Assembly (NCBI RefSeq): GCF_013410355.1
Contig: NZ_JACCFI010000001.1
Span: forward strand, 1,860,001-1,924,000
DNA length: 64,000 nucleotides
Direction: 5' to 3'
DNA from: Agromyces hippuratus
GTDB taxonomy: Bacteria; Actinomycetota; Actinomycetes; Actinomycetales; Microbacteriaceae
Positions within the stretch are counted from its first letter, which is position 1. Every line of letters starts with the position of its first letter. The translations under genes were made by a program, and so were the position numbers. The notes below the pieces were generated by a model, which saw only the letters and a program-made list of their open reading frames with translations, had not been told where the DNA came from and did not search any database. Below are positions 54,330-64,000 of the stretch, piece after piece.

Positions 54330-55084
54330 GCGCCACCCCCCAGCGGCCAGTCGGAATCGGCCTCGTCGATCGTATCGGCCCCCTCGGGGTACGCGCCGCG
54401 GTCGTGCCGCGCGAGCGCGTTCTCGACGGCGCTGCGCACGAGCGGGGCGAGCACCGCGCCGGGCCTCGCCACGCCGATGCCGTCGAGGATGCCGCTGGCC
54501 TGGTCGACGATCGCGCTCGAGAACGAGACGGCCGTGTCGATCGCCTCGCCGTAGGCGGCGCGGTCGCGCTCGGCGACGATGACAGGCTCGCCGCCCATCT
54601 CGACGACGAGCGCCTGGCCGATCGGCAGCACCGGGGCCGGTGCGGTGACGGCGAACCAGGTGCCCGGCAGGCGCGCGAGATCGATGCTCGTGCCGGTGAA
54701 GCTCATCGCGGGGTGCACGGCGAGCGGGATGGCCCCCGCGAGCCGCGCGGGGTCGAGCACGCCCGTGCCGAAGCGGGCGACGGTGTGCAGCACGAGCTGG
54801 CCCGGTTGCCAGGCGCCGGCTTCGGCGAGCCCCGCGACCAGGGGGCCGAGTTCGGCCTCGGGCACGGCGAGCAGCACGAGTTCGCTGCGCTCGATGATCT
54901 CGGGGATCGGCAGCACCGGCACCGAGGGCAGCATGGTCGCCGCGCGCTCGCGACTCTCGTCGGAGACCGCGGAGATGCCGGTGAGGGCGTGCCCTGCTCC
55001 GGCGAGGGCGGAGGCGAGCACCGCGCCGACGCGGCCTGCGCCGATGGTGCCGACGCCGAGCCTGCCTGGTCGATCAGCCGACAT
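54326..55084 (-). CDS. Rossmann-like/DUF2520 oxidoreductase
   Basis: 252 residues. The N-terminal Rossmann loop is VGTIGAGRVGAVLASALAGA. The C-terminal DUF2520 helical domain contains HPAMSFTG and VDQASGILDG. Its place just before panC suggests a role near pantothenate synthesis, possibly ketopantoate reduction, but this is inference. It overlaps the PH-domain gene by 11 nt. Confidence 0.9.
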   Translation of the reverse strand: MSADRPGRLGVGTIGAGRVGAVLASALAGAGHALTGISAVSDESRERAATMLPSVPVLPIPEIIERSELVLLAVPEAELGPLVAGLAEAGAWQPGQLVLHTVARFGTGVLDPARLAGAIPLAVHPAMSFTGTSIDLARLPGTWFAVTAPAPVLPIGQALVVEMGGEPVIVAERDRAAYGEAIDTAVSFSSAIVDQASGILDGIGVARPGAVLAPLVRSAVENALARHDRGAYPEGADTIDEADSDWPLGGGA

Positions 55085-56897
55085 GTCGTGGCTCCGTCTC
55101 GTCGGTGCGGGCAGCGGATGCATCGGCCGGCGGTGCGACCGGAGCAGCGGGCGATTCCGGCGCCGCCTCGGCAGCCGCATGCGGCGCGGCGGCGGGTGCT
55201 GCGCCCCAGTGGTGCGAGGTGTCGCTCGCCGCACGCTCGATCGCCTCGCGCGCGAGTCGCTCGAAGAGCGCCGTCGCGACGGCACGGTCGGCGACGGGCA
55301 CCACGGCGGTGACCGGGCCGGTCACGGTGTGCAGCCGCAGCGTCGCGAGGTCGAGCCCGCGTTCGATCGGCCCGACCGACAGGGCGACCGACTGCATGCG
55401 TGCGAGCGGCACGAGGCTGAGACTGCGGATGAGCGCGCCCCGACGGATGACGGCGACGCCCGCCGTCTCGGCGAGGCCGATGCGCTTCCACGAGAAGGGC
55501 CGGAGCCACGCGGCGCGCTTCGGCGTGACGGAGAAGCCGCCGGCATCGCCGCGCCCCACGAGACCGGCGTCGACGAGCACCTCGACCTCTGCCGCGGCGT
55601 CGGGCAGCAGCAGGGCGAGCACGCGGTGCACATCGGCAGCGGTGCCGACCGGCAGCACGATGGTGCGCTGCGCGGCATCGCCCGAGGCGGAGACCGACTG
55701 CCCGGCGACGTTGATGCGCACCGACCACCAGCCGAACGGCCGCCAGAACACCCATTGCGTCGCCTCGACGGCGTGCACGCGCCCCGGCGGGATCGTCTGG
55801 TTGCCCGTCGAGAGCAGGCCGTGCCCGATGCGCACGCCGTCGGGCGTGCCCGCGATCGAGTAGCGCAGCGACTTCGTGATGCGCGACCAGGTGTAGCTGA
55901 CGAGACCGATCGCCGCGGGAACGAAGCTGAAGAGCACCCACATCTGGCCGCTCGTGACACCGATCACGATGATCGCGACGAGGATGATCGCCCAGATCGT
56001 CGAACCGCCGAGCAAGGTGGAGCCGATCACCCGACCGAGCGGCAGGTGCACGACCGACTCGGGCGGCGCGAGGTCGGGGTCGAGCTCGGGAGCCAGGAAC
56101 TCGTCGACGCGCTGCGTGACGAGTGCGCCGGCGCGGGCGGTGACCGGGGTGCGCTGGCCCGAGGCCCCATCGACACCTGCCGCCTCGGCCGGCTCCTGCA
56201 CTGCGCCGGGGTCGGCCACGAGCCCGGGAGCGACGGTCGCCGACGCATCCGCTCGCCCGTCGACCGCACCGGCGGGAGCGACCGCGCCGTGCGCCCGCTC
56301 GGCCCGCGCGCCCGACGCGAGGCGCAGCACGTCGGCGCGCAGCGCGTCGGCGAGGGTGGAGCCGAGGTAGGCGAGCTGCACGTTCGCCGACTGGCCGGCG
56401 ACCGAGATCTCGAGCTTCGCCGTGCCGAAGAGGCGCGCGAAGAGCGGCCGGTTGACGTTGATGCCCTGGATGCGATCGAGGCGCGCGCTGCGATGCGAGC
56501 GGAAGAGGATGCCGCTGCGCACCTCGACCGCCTCGTGCGTGACCCGGAAGGTGTGCATGCGCCACGACAGCCAGAATCCGATGACGACGGCGACGATGAT
56601 CGCCCCGAGGGCGAGCAGCGCCCAGCCCACGAGACCGTTCATCACGATGCCGCCGACCGGGTCGTTGGCCCAGTCCTCCTGCCATTCGCCGTACTCGGCG
56701 TCGATCGGCGCGCTCGACTCGGGCGCGAAGATCGCGAGGAAGATCTCGATGACCCGCTCGCGCAGGTTCGCGATGATGAACCCGAGCACGGCGATGAACA
56801 CGAGGCCGCCGCGCAGCAGGGGGCTCGCCGGGTGGAGCCGGTGCCACTCGCCGTCGGCGAGGTTCACCACTCCCTGCGGGCGGGTGGCTTCGGTCAC
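55074..56897 (-). CDS. Large bacterial PH-domain (YdbT-type) membrane protein
   Basis: 607 residues. Two N-terminal helices (about 30-50 and 90-115) are followed by bacterial PH (bPH2) units, visible as RVTHEAVEVRSGILFRSHRS, DGVRIGHGLLSTGNQTIPPG and RRGALIRSLSLVPLARMQSV. An Ala/Val-rich low-complexity insert lies near 200-260 and a Pro/Ala tail at the end. The related Bacillus YdbT/YdbS pair confers antimicrobial-peptide tolerance. The role here is unknown. The GTG start shares GTGA with the next PH gene. Confidence 0.9.
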   Translation of the reverse strand: MTEATRPQGVVNLADGEWHRLHPASPLLRGGLVFIAVLGFIIANLRERVIEIFLAIFAPESSAPIDAEYGEWQEDWANDPVGGIVMNGLVGWALLALGAIIVAVVIGFWLSWRMHTFRVTHEAVEVRSGILFRSHRSARLDRIQGINVNRPLFARLFGTAKLEISVAGQSANVQLAYLGSTLADALRADVLRLASGARAERAHGAVAPAGAVDGRADASATVAPGLVADPGAVQEPAEAAGVDGASGQRTPVTARAGALVTQRVDEFLAPELDPDLAPPESVVHLPLGRVIGSTLLGGSTIWAIILVAIIVIGVTSGQMWVLFSFVPAAIGLVSYTWSRITKSLRYSIAGTPDGVRIGHGLLSTGNQTIPPGRVHAVEATQWVFWRPFGWWSVRINVAGQSVSASGDAAQRTIVLPVGTAADVHRVLALLLPDAAAEVEVLVDAGLVGRGDAGGFSVTPKRAAWLRPFSWKRIGLAETAGVAVIRRGALIRSLSLVPLARMQSVALSVGPIERGLDLATLRLHTVTGPVTAVVPVADRAVATALFERLAREAIERAASDTSHHWGAAPAAAPHAAAEAAPESPAAPVAPPADASAARTDETEPRHVG

Positions 56898-57424
56898 AGC
56901 CCCGCCCGGCGCGACTCGGCGAGGGCGACGAGCTCGTCGCGGAGGCGATCGGCCTCGGCCATCGGCAGCCCGGGCACGGTGACCGCGCTCGACGCCGCCG
57001 CGGTCACGAACTTGAGGTCGGCCAGGCCGAGGGCGCGCGCGACCGGGCCGCGGGTGATGTCGACGAGCTGCATGCGCCCGTAGGGCACCGCGACCTGCCG
57101 CTGGAACATGATGCCGCGGCGGAAGAGCAGGTCGTCGGCGCGCAGGCGGTACTGGATCGACCGCACGCGACGTGGCTCGAACGCGATGCCGACGAGCGAG
57201 ACCACGGCGATCGCGCCCGCGACCCACAGCGCCCACTCCCAGTGCAGCAGGAAGTAGGCCCCGAGGGCGATGCCCACGAAGATGAGCATGCCGATGATCG
57301 AGCCGACCACCTCGACGAGCACGTACTTCGGCGAGACCCGCAGCCAGCCGGTGTCGGATGCCTCGGGCGGTCGCGGCTCGTCGTGCACGGTCTCATCGGG
57401 CTGGAGGCCGGGCCCCTCAGGCAT
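56894..57424 (-). CDS. Small bacterial PH-domain (YdbS-type) membrane protein
   Basis: 176 residues. Two helices (about 42-62 and 64-84) precede a single bPH2 unit (RVRSIQYRLRADDLLFRRGI, VAVPYGRMQLVDITRGPVAR). It is partner to the larger PH protein and is coupled to it by GTGA. The ATG overlaps DUF3180 by 8 nt. Confidence 0.9.
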   Translation of the reverse strand: MPEGPGLQPDETVHDEPRPPEASDTGWLRVSPKYVLVEVVGSIIGMLIFVGIALGAYFLLHWEWALWVAGAIAVVSLVGIAFEPRRVRSIQYRLRADDLLFRRGIMFQRQVAVPYGRMQLVDITRGPVARALGLADLKFVTAAASSAVTVPGLPMAEADRLRDELVALAESRRAGL

Positions 57425-57890
57425 GCGCGTGCTCTTTCTTCTCGGTGTCGGTGTCGTCGGGCGGCAGCGTGCAGAAGAACTCCGCGACGAGCCCGCCTGC
57501 CATGAGCAGGGCCGCGCCGATCGCCGTGGCGATGGCGAGCCAGATCGTCGCGGGCGATGGCACGACACTGCGCGTCAGCAGGAACAGGGTGATGCCGAGG
57601 CCGAAGCCGAACATGAGCGCACCGCTCAGGCTGCAGGCCTTCGCGAGCACGGCGGTGCGCATGGCGCGGAACGGGTCGAGGTGCTTGGTCGCCTTGCCCT
57701 TGACGGCCCGTCGGATCGGCCAGGCGAACGCCACGACGAGCGCGGCGACCCCCGCGAGGGTGATCGGGAGCGAGAGCGGGGGCACGATCGCCTTCGACCC
57801 GTTCGAGACGATCGCGAGGTCGATGAGGTAACCGGTGACGATGCCGGCGAGCACGAAGGCGACGATGGTGGAGGGGTGCGTGCGCTTCAT
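57417..57890 (-). CDS. DUF3180 membrane protein
   Basis: 157 residues with four helices (MKRTHPSTIVAFVLAGIVTG, LPITLAGVAALVVAFAWPIR, GALMFGFGLGITLFLL, TAIGAALLMAGGLVAEFFC). It is an actinobacterial family nearly always found after folK, as here through an ATGA overlap. Function is unknown. Confidence 0.92.
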   Translation of the reverse strand: MKRTHPSTIVAFVLAGIVTGYLIDLAIVSNGSKAIVPPLSLPITLAGVAALVVAFAWPIRRAVKGKATKHLDPFRAMRTAVLAKACSLSGALMFGFGLGITLFLLTRSVVPSPATIWLAIATAIGAALLMAGGLVAEFFCTLPPDDTDTEKKEHAHA

Positions 57891-58372
57891 CGGCGAACCA
57901 CCTCGTCGGTGGCCGCGGCACGCAATGCGGCGATCGGCCCGCGCCCGGCGAGCTCGGCATCGGGGTCGATGTCGAGCCACGGGGCCAGCACGAACGCCCG
58001 CTGCCAGGCGCGCGGGTGCGGCAGTGTGAGCCGCTCGTCGTCGAGCACGACGCCGTCGACGTCGATCAGGTCGAGGTCCAGCGTGCGGTCGCCCCAGTGC
58101 TCGGTGCGCACCCGGCCGTGCTCGAGCTCGATGCGCTGCAGCAGCTCGAGCAGTGCGTGCGGCTCGAGCGCGGTCTCGACGACGACGACGCCGTTGAGGT
58201 ACCGCGGCGCGTCGAGGTCGACACCGCTGTCTTTGACGGCCGCGGTCTCGTACACGGGCGACACGGCCACGAGCTCGACACCGGGTGCCTCGGCGATCTC
58301 TCGCACTGCGGCGGCGATGGTCGCCTCGCGGTCGTCGAGGTTCGCCCCGAAGGCGACGACGGCGCGCGTCAT
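57887..58372 (-). CDS. folK: 2-amino-4-hydroxy-6-hydroxymethyldihydropteridine diphosphokinase
   Basis: 161 residues. It transfers pyrophosphate from ATP to the pterin in folate synthesis. AFGANLDDREATI, SPVYETAAV, WGDRTLDLDLIDVDG and LPHPRAWQRAFVLAP are the family motifs. It overlaps folB by ATGA. Confidence 0.96.
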   Translation of the reverse strand: MTRAVVAFGANLDDREATIAAAVREIAEAPGVELVAVSPVYETAAVKDSGVDLDAPRYLNGVVVVETALEPHALLELLQRIELEHGRVRTEHWGDRTLDLDLIDVDGVVLDDERLTLPHPRAWQRAFVLAPWLDIDPDAELAGRGPIAALRAAATDEVVRR

Positions 58373-58755
58373 GCCCGGCTCCGCACGATCGTGACGGCGA
58401 CGTCGCCGAACGGCACGGTGATGGGCGCCTGCGGCTTGTGCACCGTGACCTCGACCTCGTCGACGGCGGCGAAGCCGAGCGCCACCGCGGCGACGCGCTC
58501 GGCGACGGTCTCGATGAGGTCGACGGGGTCGCGCTCGACCGCGGCGACGACGGCCTCGGCGAGCTCGCCGTAGTGCACGGTGCGGTCGAGTTCGTCGGAT
58601 GCCGCTGCGGCCGCGAGGTCGACGGAGACCGACACGTCGATCACGAACTCCTGCCCTTCGGCACGTTCGAAGTCGAAGACGCCGTGGTGCGCGCGCACGC
58701 GAAGCCCCGTGAGGGTGATCTTGTCGCCTCGCCCACGACCCCGCAGTTCAGTCAC
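58369..58755 (-). CDS. folB: Dihydroneopterin aldolase
   Basis: 128 residues. It cleaves dihydroneopterin to the hydroxymethyl pterin used by FolK. ITLTGLRVRAHHGVFDFERA carries the conserved HGV segment. TVHYGELAEAV and ETVAERVAAVAL complete the site. GTG 58755 gives an 8-nt overlap with folP. GTG 58764 (three more codons) is the alternative. Confidence 0.94.
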   Translation of the reverse strand: MTELRGRGRGDKITLTGLRVRAHHGVFDFERAEGQEFVIDVSVSVDLAAAAASDELDRTVHYGELAEAVVAAVERDPVDLIETVAERVAAVALGFAAVDEVEVTVHKPQAPITVPFGDVAVTIVRSRA

Positions 58756-59560
58756 GTCGTCCACTCTGCCATGCGCCGAGGACGTCGAGGGCGCGGCGCG
58801 TGCCCTGCACGTCGTGCACGCGCACCGCCCAGGCGCCGGCCTGCGCCGAGAGCACGCTCACGACGGCCGTCGGCAGGTCGCGGTCGGTGACGGATGCCGC
58901 GTCTGGCAGCATCGCACCGAGGAATCGCTTGCGCGAGGCACCGACGAGGATCGGCAGGCCGAGGCCGGCGAGCACGTCGAGCCGGCCGAGCATCTCCCAG
59001 TTCTGGTCGCCGCGCTTGGCGAAGCCGAGCCCGGGGTCGAGGATGAGCTTCTCGGGGGCGACGCCGGCCGCGGTGAGCGCGTCGACGCGCTGCGCGAGCT
59101 CGTCGCGCACCTCGACGGCGACGTCGGTGTACTCGGCCAGCGAGTCCATGCGGTCGGAGTGGCCGCGCCAGTGCATGGCGACGTAGCGTGCACCGGTCTC
59201 TGCTGCGATCGAGCCCATCGCCGCATCGGCGAGGCCCGCTGAGACGTCGTTGATGATCTCGGCCCCGGCCTCGACCGCAGCCTGGGCCGTGGCGGCGCGC
59301 ATCGTGTCGACGCTCACCCGGATGCCGCGGCCCGCGAGCTCCGCGATGACGGGCACGACGCGGCGCAGCTCCTCTTCGGGCGCGACCCGCGCGGCACCCG
59401 GCCGGGTGGACTCTCCCCCGACGTCGAGGATGTCGGCGCCCTCGGCCACGAGTTCGAGCCCGTGCGCGATCGCCGCATCGACGTTGAACCAGCGGCCGCC
59501 GTCGCTGAACGAGTCGGGCGTGACGTTCACCACGCCCATGACGAGCGTGCGATCAGGCAT
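58748..59560 (-). CDS. folP: Dihydropteroate synthase
   Basis: 270 residues. It condenses the pterin with p-aminobenzoate and is the sulfonamide target. MGVVNVTPDSFSDGGRW, DVGGESTRPGA, INDVSAG and GLPILVGASRKRFLG are diagnostic. It overlaps folE by 8 nt. Confidence 0.97.
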   Translation of the reverse strand: MPDRTLVMGVVNVTPDSFSDGGRWFNVDAAIAHGLELVAEGADILDVGGESTRPGAARVAPEEELRRVVPVIAELAGRGIRVSVDTMRAATAQAAVEAGAEIINDVSAGLADAAMGSIAAETGARYVAMHWRGHSDRMDSLAEYTDVAVEVRDELAQRVDALTAAGVAPEKLILDPGLGFAKRGDQNWEMLGRLDVLAGLGLPILVGASRKRFLGAMLPDAASVTDRDLPTAVVSVLSAQAGAWAVRVHDVQGTRRALDVLGAWQSGRRD

Positions 59561-60149
59561 TCGTCTGGGCCCCGATGAGCGTGATGATCTCGCTCCGGGC
59601 TGCGGGCTCCGAGAGTGCGCCGCGACTCGCGATCGTCACGGTGGAACTGCGCTCCTGACGCGAGCCCCGCGTGGTCACGCAGCGGTGCTGGGCGTCGAGC
59701 ACGACGAGCACCCCCTTGGGGTCGAGCCCCGCCACGAGGGCGTCGGCGATCTCCTCGGTGAGCCGCTCCTGAAGCTGCGGGCGGCGGGCGAGCGTGTCGA
59801 CGACCGCCGGGATGCGCCCGAGCCCGACCACCCGGTCGCCGGGCAGGTAGGCCACGTGCGCCGTACCGACGAACGGCAGCAGGTGATGCTCGCAGACGGA
59901 CCGGAACGCGAGGTCGCGGAGCACGACCGCATCGGAGGTCGCCGGCACACCCGCATGAGTCGCCCCGATCGGAACCGTGTCGGCGAGGTGACTCAGCGGA
60001 TCGACGTCGAGACCGCCGAAGAAGTCGGCGTAGGCCTCCGCGACGCGTTGCGGCGTGCGCTCGAGGCCCGGTCGCGAGGGGTCTTCACCGATCGCGAGCA
60101 GGATCTCGTGCACCGCTCGCTGGATGCGCTCGGCGTCCACTCCTGCCAT
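59553..60149 (-). CDS. folE: GTP cyclohydrolase I
   Basis: 198 residues. It makes dihydroneopterin triphosphate from GTP, the entry step of folate synthesis. Zinc ligands lie in FRSVCEHHLLPF and CVTTRGSRQ (here preceded by AQHR). GLGRIPAVVDTLARRPQLQE is the conserved core. GAAGAGGGG precedes the ATG. It is 42 nt from the ftsH stop. Confidence 0.97.
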   Translation of the reverse strand: MAGVDAERIQRAVHEILLAIGEDPSRPGLERTPQRVAEAYADFFGGLDVDPLSHLADTVPIGATHAGVPATSDAVVLRDLAFRSVCEHHLLPFVGTAHVAYLPGDRVVGLGRIPAVVDTLARRPQLQERLTEEIADALVAGLDPKGVLVVLDAQHRCVTTRGSRQERSSTVTIASRGALSEPAARSEIITLIGAQTNA

Positions 60150-60190
60150 GGCTTCCCCTCTTCGGGTCGTCGGACTCGCCGCGCCCGCGA

Positions 60191-62209
<2,019 letters not shown>

Positions 62210-62298
62210 GGTGCTCACAGGCTACATTGCGGTTGCCGAATGGCGGCCGAGTGTTCGCTGTGGGCTATTCGCGGTGTCGACCGGCGACCGCCCGCGAC

Positions 62299-63015
62299 TC
62301 ACTGAGCGGATGCCGCGCGGCGGGTGTCGCGCATTCCGAGCATGTACGGCAGCCCCGGGCCCACCGCGGCGAACGTCTGCCCGATGCGCTTCGGCCACGA
62401 GGGCGACGGCAGCGGCTCGGGCGTCTCGTCGAGATCGCCCACGTCGACGAAGTACGCGCGCACGGTGCCGAAGCCCTCGAGTTCGGGCGACACCTCGCGC
62501 ATGGGAGCCGTCACCGAATCATGACCGGTGCGGTAGAGCTCCTCGGAGAGCAGCACGTATTCGGGGATGTCGACGGGGTTCTTCAGCATGCGGTGCACCT
62601 GGATGACATCGATGCCCACGAGCTTGATGCGAGCGCGGATGGTCTGGATGGCGACGTCGCCGACGTGCGCCACGAACTTCAGCTTGAGGTCGGCGGCACC
62701 CTTGCATCCCTTGCAGGGGCACAGATTCGCGGTGACGTACCGGCGTTCGAGGTGGAAGGCGCGGTGCATGGCGACCGCGGCGTCGAGGATCTCGGGGATC
62801 GAGGCATCCGATTCGCCCTCGTCGACCTGCAGCGAGAGGAAGGCGGCATCGCCCTCGATCTCGATGAGATCGAATCCGGGAGCTGCGTCGATCATGCGCT
62901 CGAGCATGCGGCCGGTGTTGACCTCGGCGTGGGCGAGACTCATTCGATGGGAGCTCATGTAGTCGGTGTAGCCACCGATGTCGGCGATCAGCAGCACGGC
63001 ACGGCCGGAGTCCAT
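62299..63015 (-). CDS. DUF2652 protein
   Basis: 238 residues. SGRAVLLIADIGGYTDYMSS and EVNTGRMLERMIDAAPGFDL then DLIEIEGDAAFLSLQVDEG recall a class III nucleotide-cyclase-like fold, as noted for DUF2652. CPCKGCKGAADLKLKFVAHV adds a Cys cluster. Cyclase activity is not established. It lies next to a cNMP-binding transporter fusion, an interesting but unproven pairing. Confidence 0.88.
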   Translation of the reverse strand: MDSGRAVLLIADIGGYTDYMSSHRMSLAHAEVNTGRMLERMIDAAPGFDLIEIEGDAAFLSLQVDEGESDASIPEILDAAVAMHRAFHLERRYVTANLCPCKGCKGAADLKLKFVAHVGDVAIQTIRARIKLVGIDVIQVHRMLKNPVDIPEYVLLSEELYRTGHDSVTAPMREVSPELEGFGTVRAYFVDVGDLDETPEPLPSPSWPKRIGQTFAAVGPGLPYMLGMRDTRRAASAQ

Positions 63016-63071
63016 GCCTCACGATCCCACCAAGGCGAGGACTTCTCAACACCCCTCTTCGGAGGGTGCCG

Positions 63072-64000
63072 TCACGAGGGCGGGTCGTCCGACCGTTCGT
63101 TCGGCGAGTAACGGTCGAGCTGGTCCGCGACGACGACCTCCGCCTCCTGGGCGCTCGCCGTGTAGCCGAGCACGACGGGCAGGAACCGGTCGGAGCCGAG
63201 CGCCCGCAGTGCGAGGGAGCTCCTCGCGACGACCGAAGCCGTGCGGCGGGTGCGCCGCAGCAGCGCGATCTCGCCGAACCCCTCCCCCGGACCGAGCGTC
63301 GCGACGACCCGGCCGTCGCCGACCACGTCGGCCTCGCCCGCCTCGATCACGTAGTAGCGGTCGCCGACGTCGCCCTGCGTGAACACGGCGGCACCCGCCG
63401 GCACTCCCACGGGCTCGAGGCCGCGAGCGAGCTGCTCGATCGAGGGCAGTGGCAACGTGCGGAACATCGGCACCCGCTGGAGCAGCCCGATGTCGTCGTC
63501 GAGCACGTCGACGGAGCGGTCCATGCCCCGGAGTCGCGGCAACGACGCGAGTGCGAGCACCGGGCACACGAGGCCGATCACGATGAGCGCGGTCTGCACG
63601 CCGAACCACTCGATCATCGTCGAGGCGACGATGGCGCCGATGCCGATGAAGACGGCGACGAGACTCTCGAGCACCCCGAAGACTCGGGCCAGCACCTCGT
63701 CGGGGGCCATGCGGGCGATGAGCGTGAACCCGGCGACGTCGACCAGTGCGTTGCCGACGCCGACGAAGGCGAGCAATCCGAGCGCCGGCGCCTCGAAGGG
63801 CGCGAGGCCGACGAGGGTGAAGGGCAGGCCCCAGAGCCCGACCCCGACGGCGAACCAGGCTCCCAGCCTGCCGGTGCCGACGAGCAGCGATGCCGCGAGC
63901 GACCCGAGCACGGCGCCGACGCCGACGGCGGTCATCAGGGCGCCGACGCCGGGCTCGCCGGTGCCGAGGAGCTCGATCGCGACGACGACCGAGAGCACCG
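63072..64000 (-). CDS. MFS transporter fused to a cyclic-nucleotide-binding domain (N-terminus outside window)
   Basis: 309 codons are visible. The first 160 residues are MFS helices (VGVGAVLGSLAASLLVGTGR, ALGLLAFVGVGNALVDVAGF). The last 130 are a cNMP-binding domain: FTQGDVGDRYYVIEAGEADV, GPGEGFGEIALLRRTRRTAS with the FGEIALL-xxxxRTA phosphate-binding cassette. It probably senses a nucleotide in the cytoplasm, with the substrate unknown. The start lies beyond the window end. Confidence 0.9.
   Translation of the reverse strand, partial: VLSVVVAIELLGTGEPGVGALMTAVGVGAVLGSLAASLLVGTGRLGAWFAVGVGLWGLPFTLVGLAPFEAPALGLLAFVGVGNALVDVAGFTLIARMAPDEVLARVFGVLESLVAVFIGIGAIVASTMIEWFGVQTALIVIGLVCPVLALASLPRLRGMDRSVDVLDDDIGLLQRVPMFRTLPLPSIEQLARGLEPVGVPAGAAVFTQGDVGDRYYVIEAGEADVVGDGRVVATLGPGEGFGEIALLRRTRRTASVVARSSLALRALGSDRFLPVVLGYTASAQEAEVVVADQLDRYSPNERSDDPPS

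Noticed and set aside
54579..57083. An 834-codon plus-strand frame opposite the DUF2520/PH-domain genes.
   Set aside because: Shadow frame with no start signal and no family motifs. The minus-strand chain of overlapping genes explains the region.

Overview
The window is very GC-rich (roughly 70%) and densely packed on both strands. Many starts are GTG and many genes overlap as ATGA or GTGA. The run ftsH-folE-folP-folB-folK-DUF3180-PH-PH-Rossmann/DUF2520-panC-lysS, together with ClpC, RadA, a CGNR regulator and DUF5997/DUF6412 proteins, is typical of Actinobacteria of the family Microbacteriaceae. An Agromyces-like genus is plausible, but that is inference. I see no rRNA, CRISPR array, insertion sequence or prophage. 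It looks like ordinary chromosome with a few accessory patches.

Layout. 1-4640: a leftward sugar-uptake operon (ROK regulator, Gfo/Idh/MocA oxidoreductase, solute-binding lipoprotein, permease) with a 25-bp operator-like palindrome before the regulator. 4796-7534: two tandem spermidine-synthase-like proteins and an alcohol dehydrogenase. 7603-9927: the pxpABC 5-oxoprolinase operon, with an imperfect tandem duplication of the pxpB/pxpC junction. 9977-15672: a PQQ-type sugar dehydrogenase lipoprotein, SprT-like and CGNR zinc proteins, a ComB-like protein and several conserved hypotheticals. 15977-17594: a DEAD-box helicase with a strong terminator. 17673-19800: an ECF sigma factor, its probable membrane partner, a secreted cysteine-rich protein and a 38-residue membrane peptide, linked by three copies of one promoter-like motif. 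19821-26943: AraC/glyoxalase, GNAT, NUDIX, esterase, LysR-type, amidotransferase, YidC-paralogue and DUF6412 genes. 27028-34115: a DinB2-like polymerase, a large ECF sigma factor with a YCII partner, a DHA2 exporter, an SMR pair, a lower-GC NTF2-like gene and tRNA-Ser(CGA). 34225-43628: GDSL hydrolase, radA, a MerR-controlled membrane gene, DUF3237, SseB-like and N-acetylglutamate-synthase-like genes, clpC, and a DUF2975/HTH pair. 43683-51840: a giant LPXTG surface protein, a lipoprotein, pirin, cardiolipin synthase and a DUF559 nuclease-like gene between inverted repeats. 51866-64000: lysS back to ftsH, then DUF2652 and an MFS/cNMP-binding fusion cut by the window end.

How it works together. 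The folate genes and ftsH form one leftward chain in which almost every gene overlaps the next, continuing through membrane PH-domain genes to panC and lysS. The sugar operon, the MerR unit, the DUF2975/HTH unit and the ECF sigma unit each carry a recognisable candidate control site beside their regulator. Many other genes have a TAnnnT-type -10 box 6-7 nt before the start codon and probably make leaderless mRNAs. That pattern was used to choose several starts.
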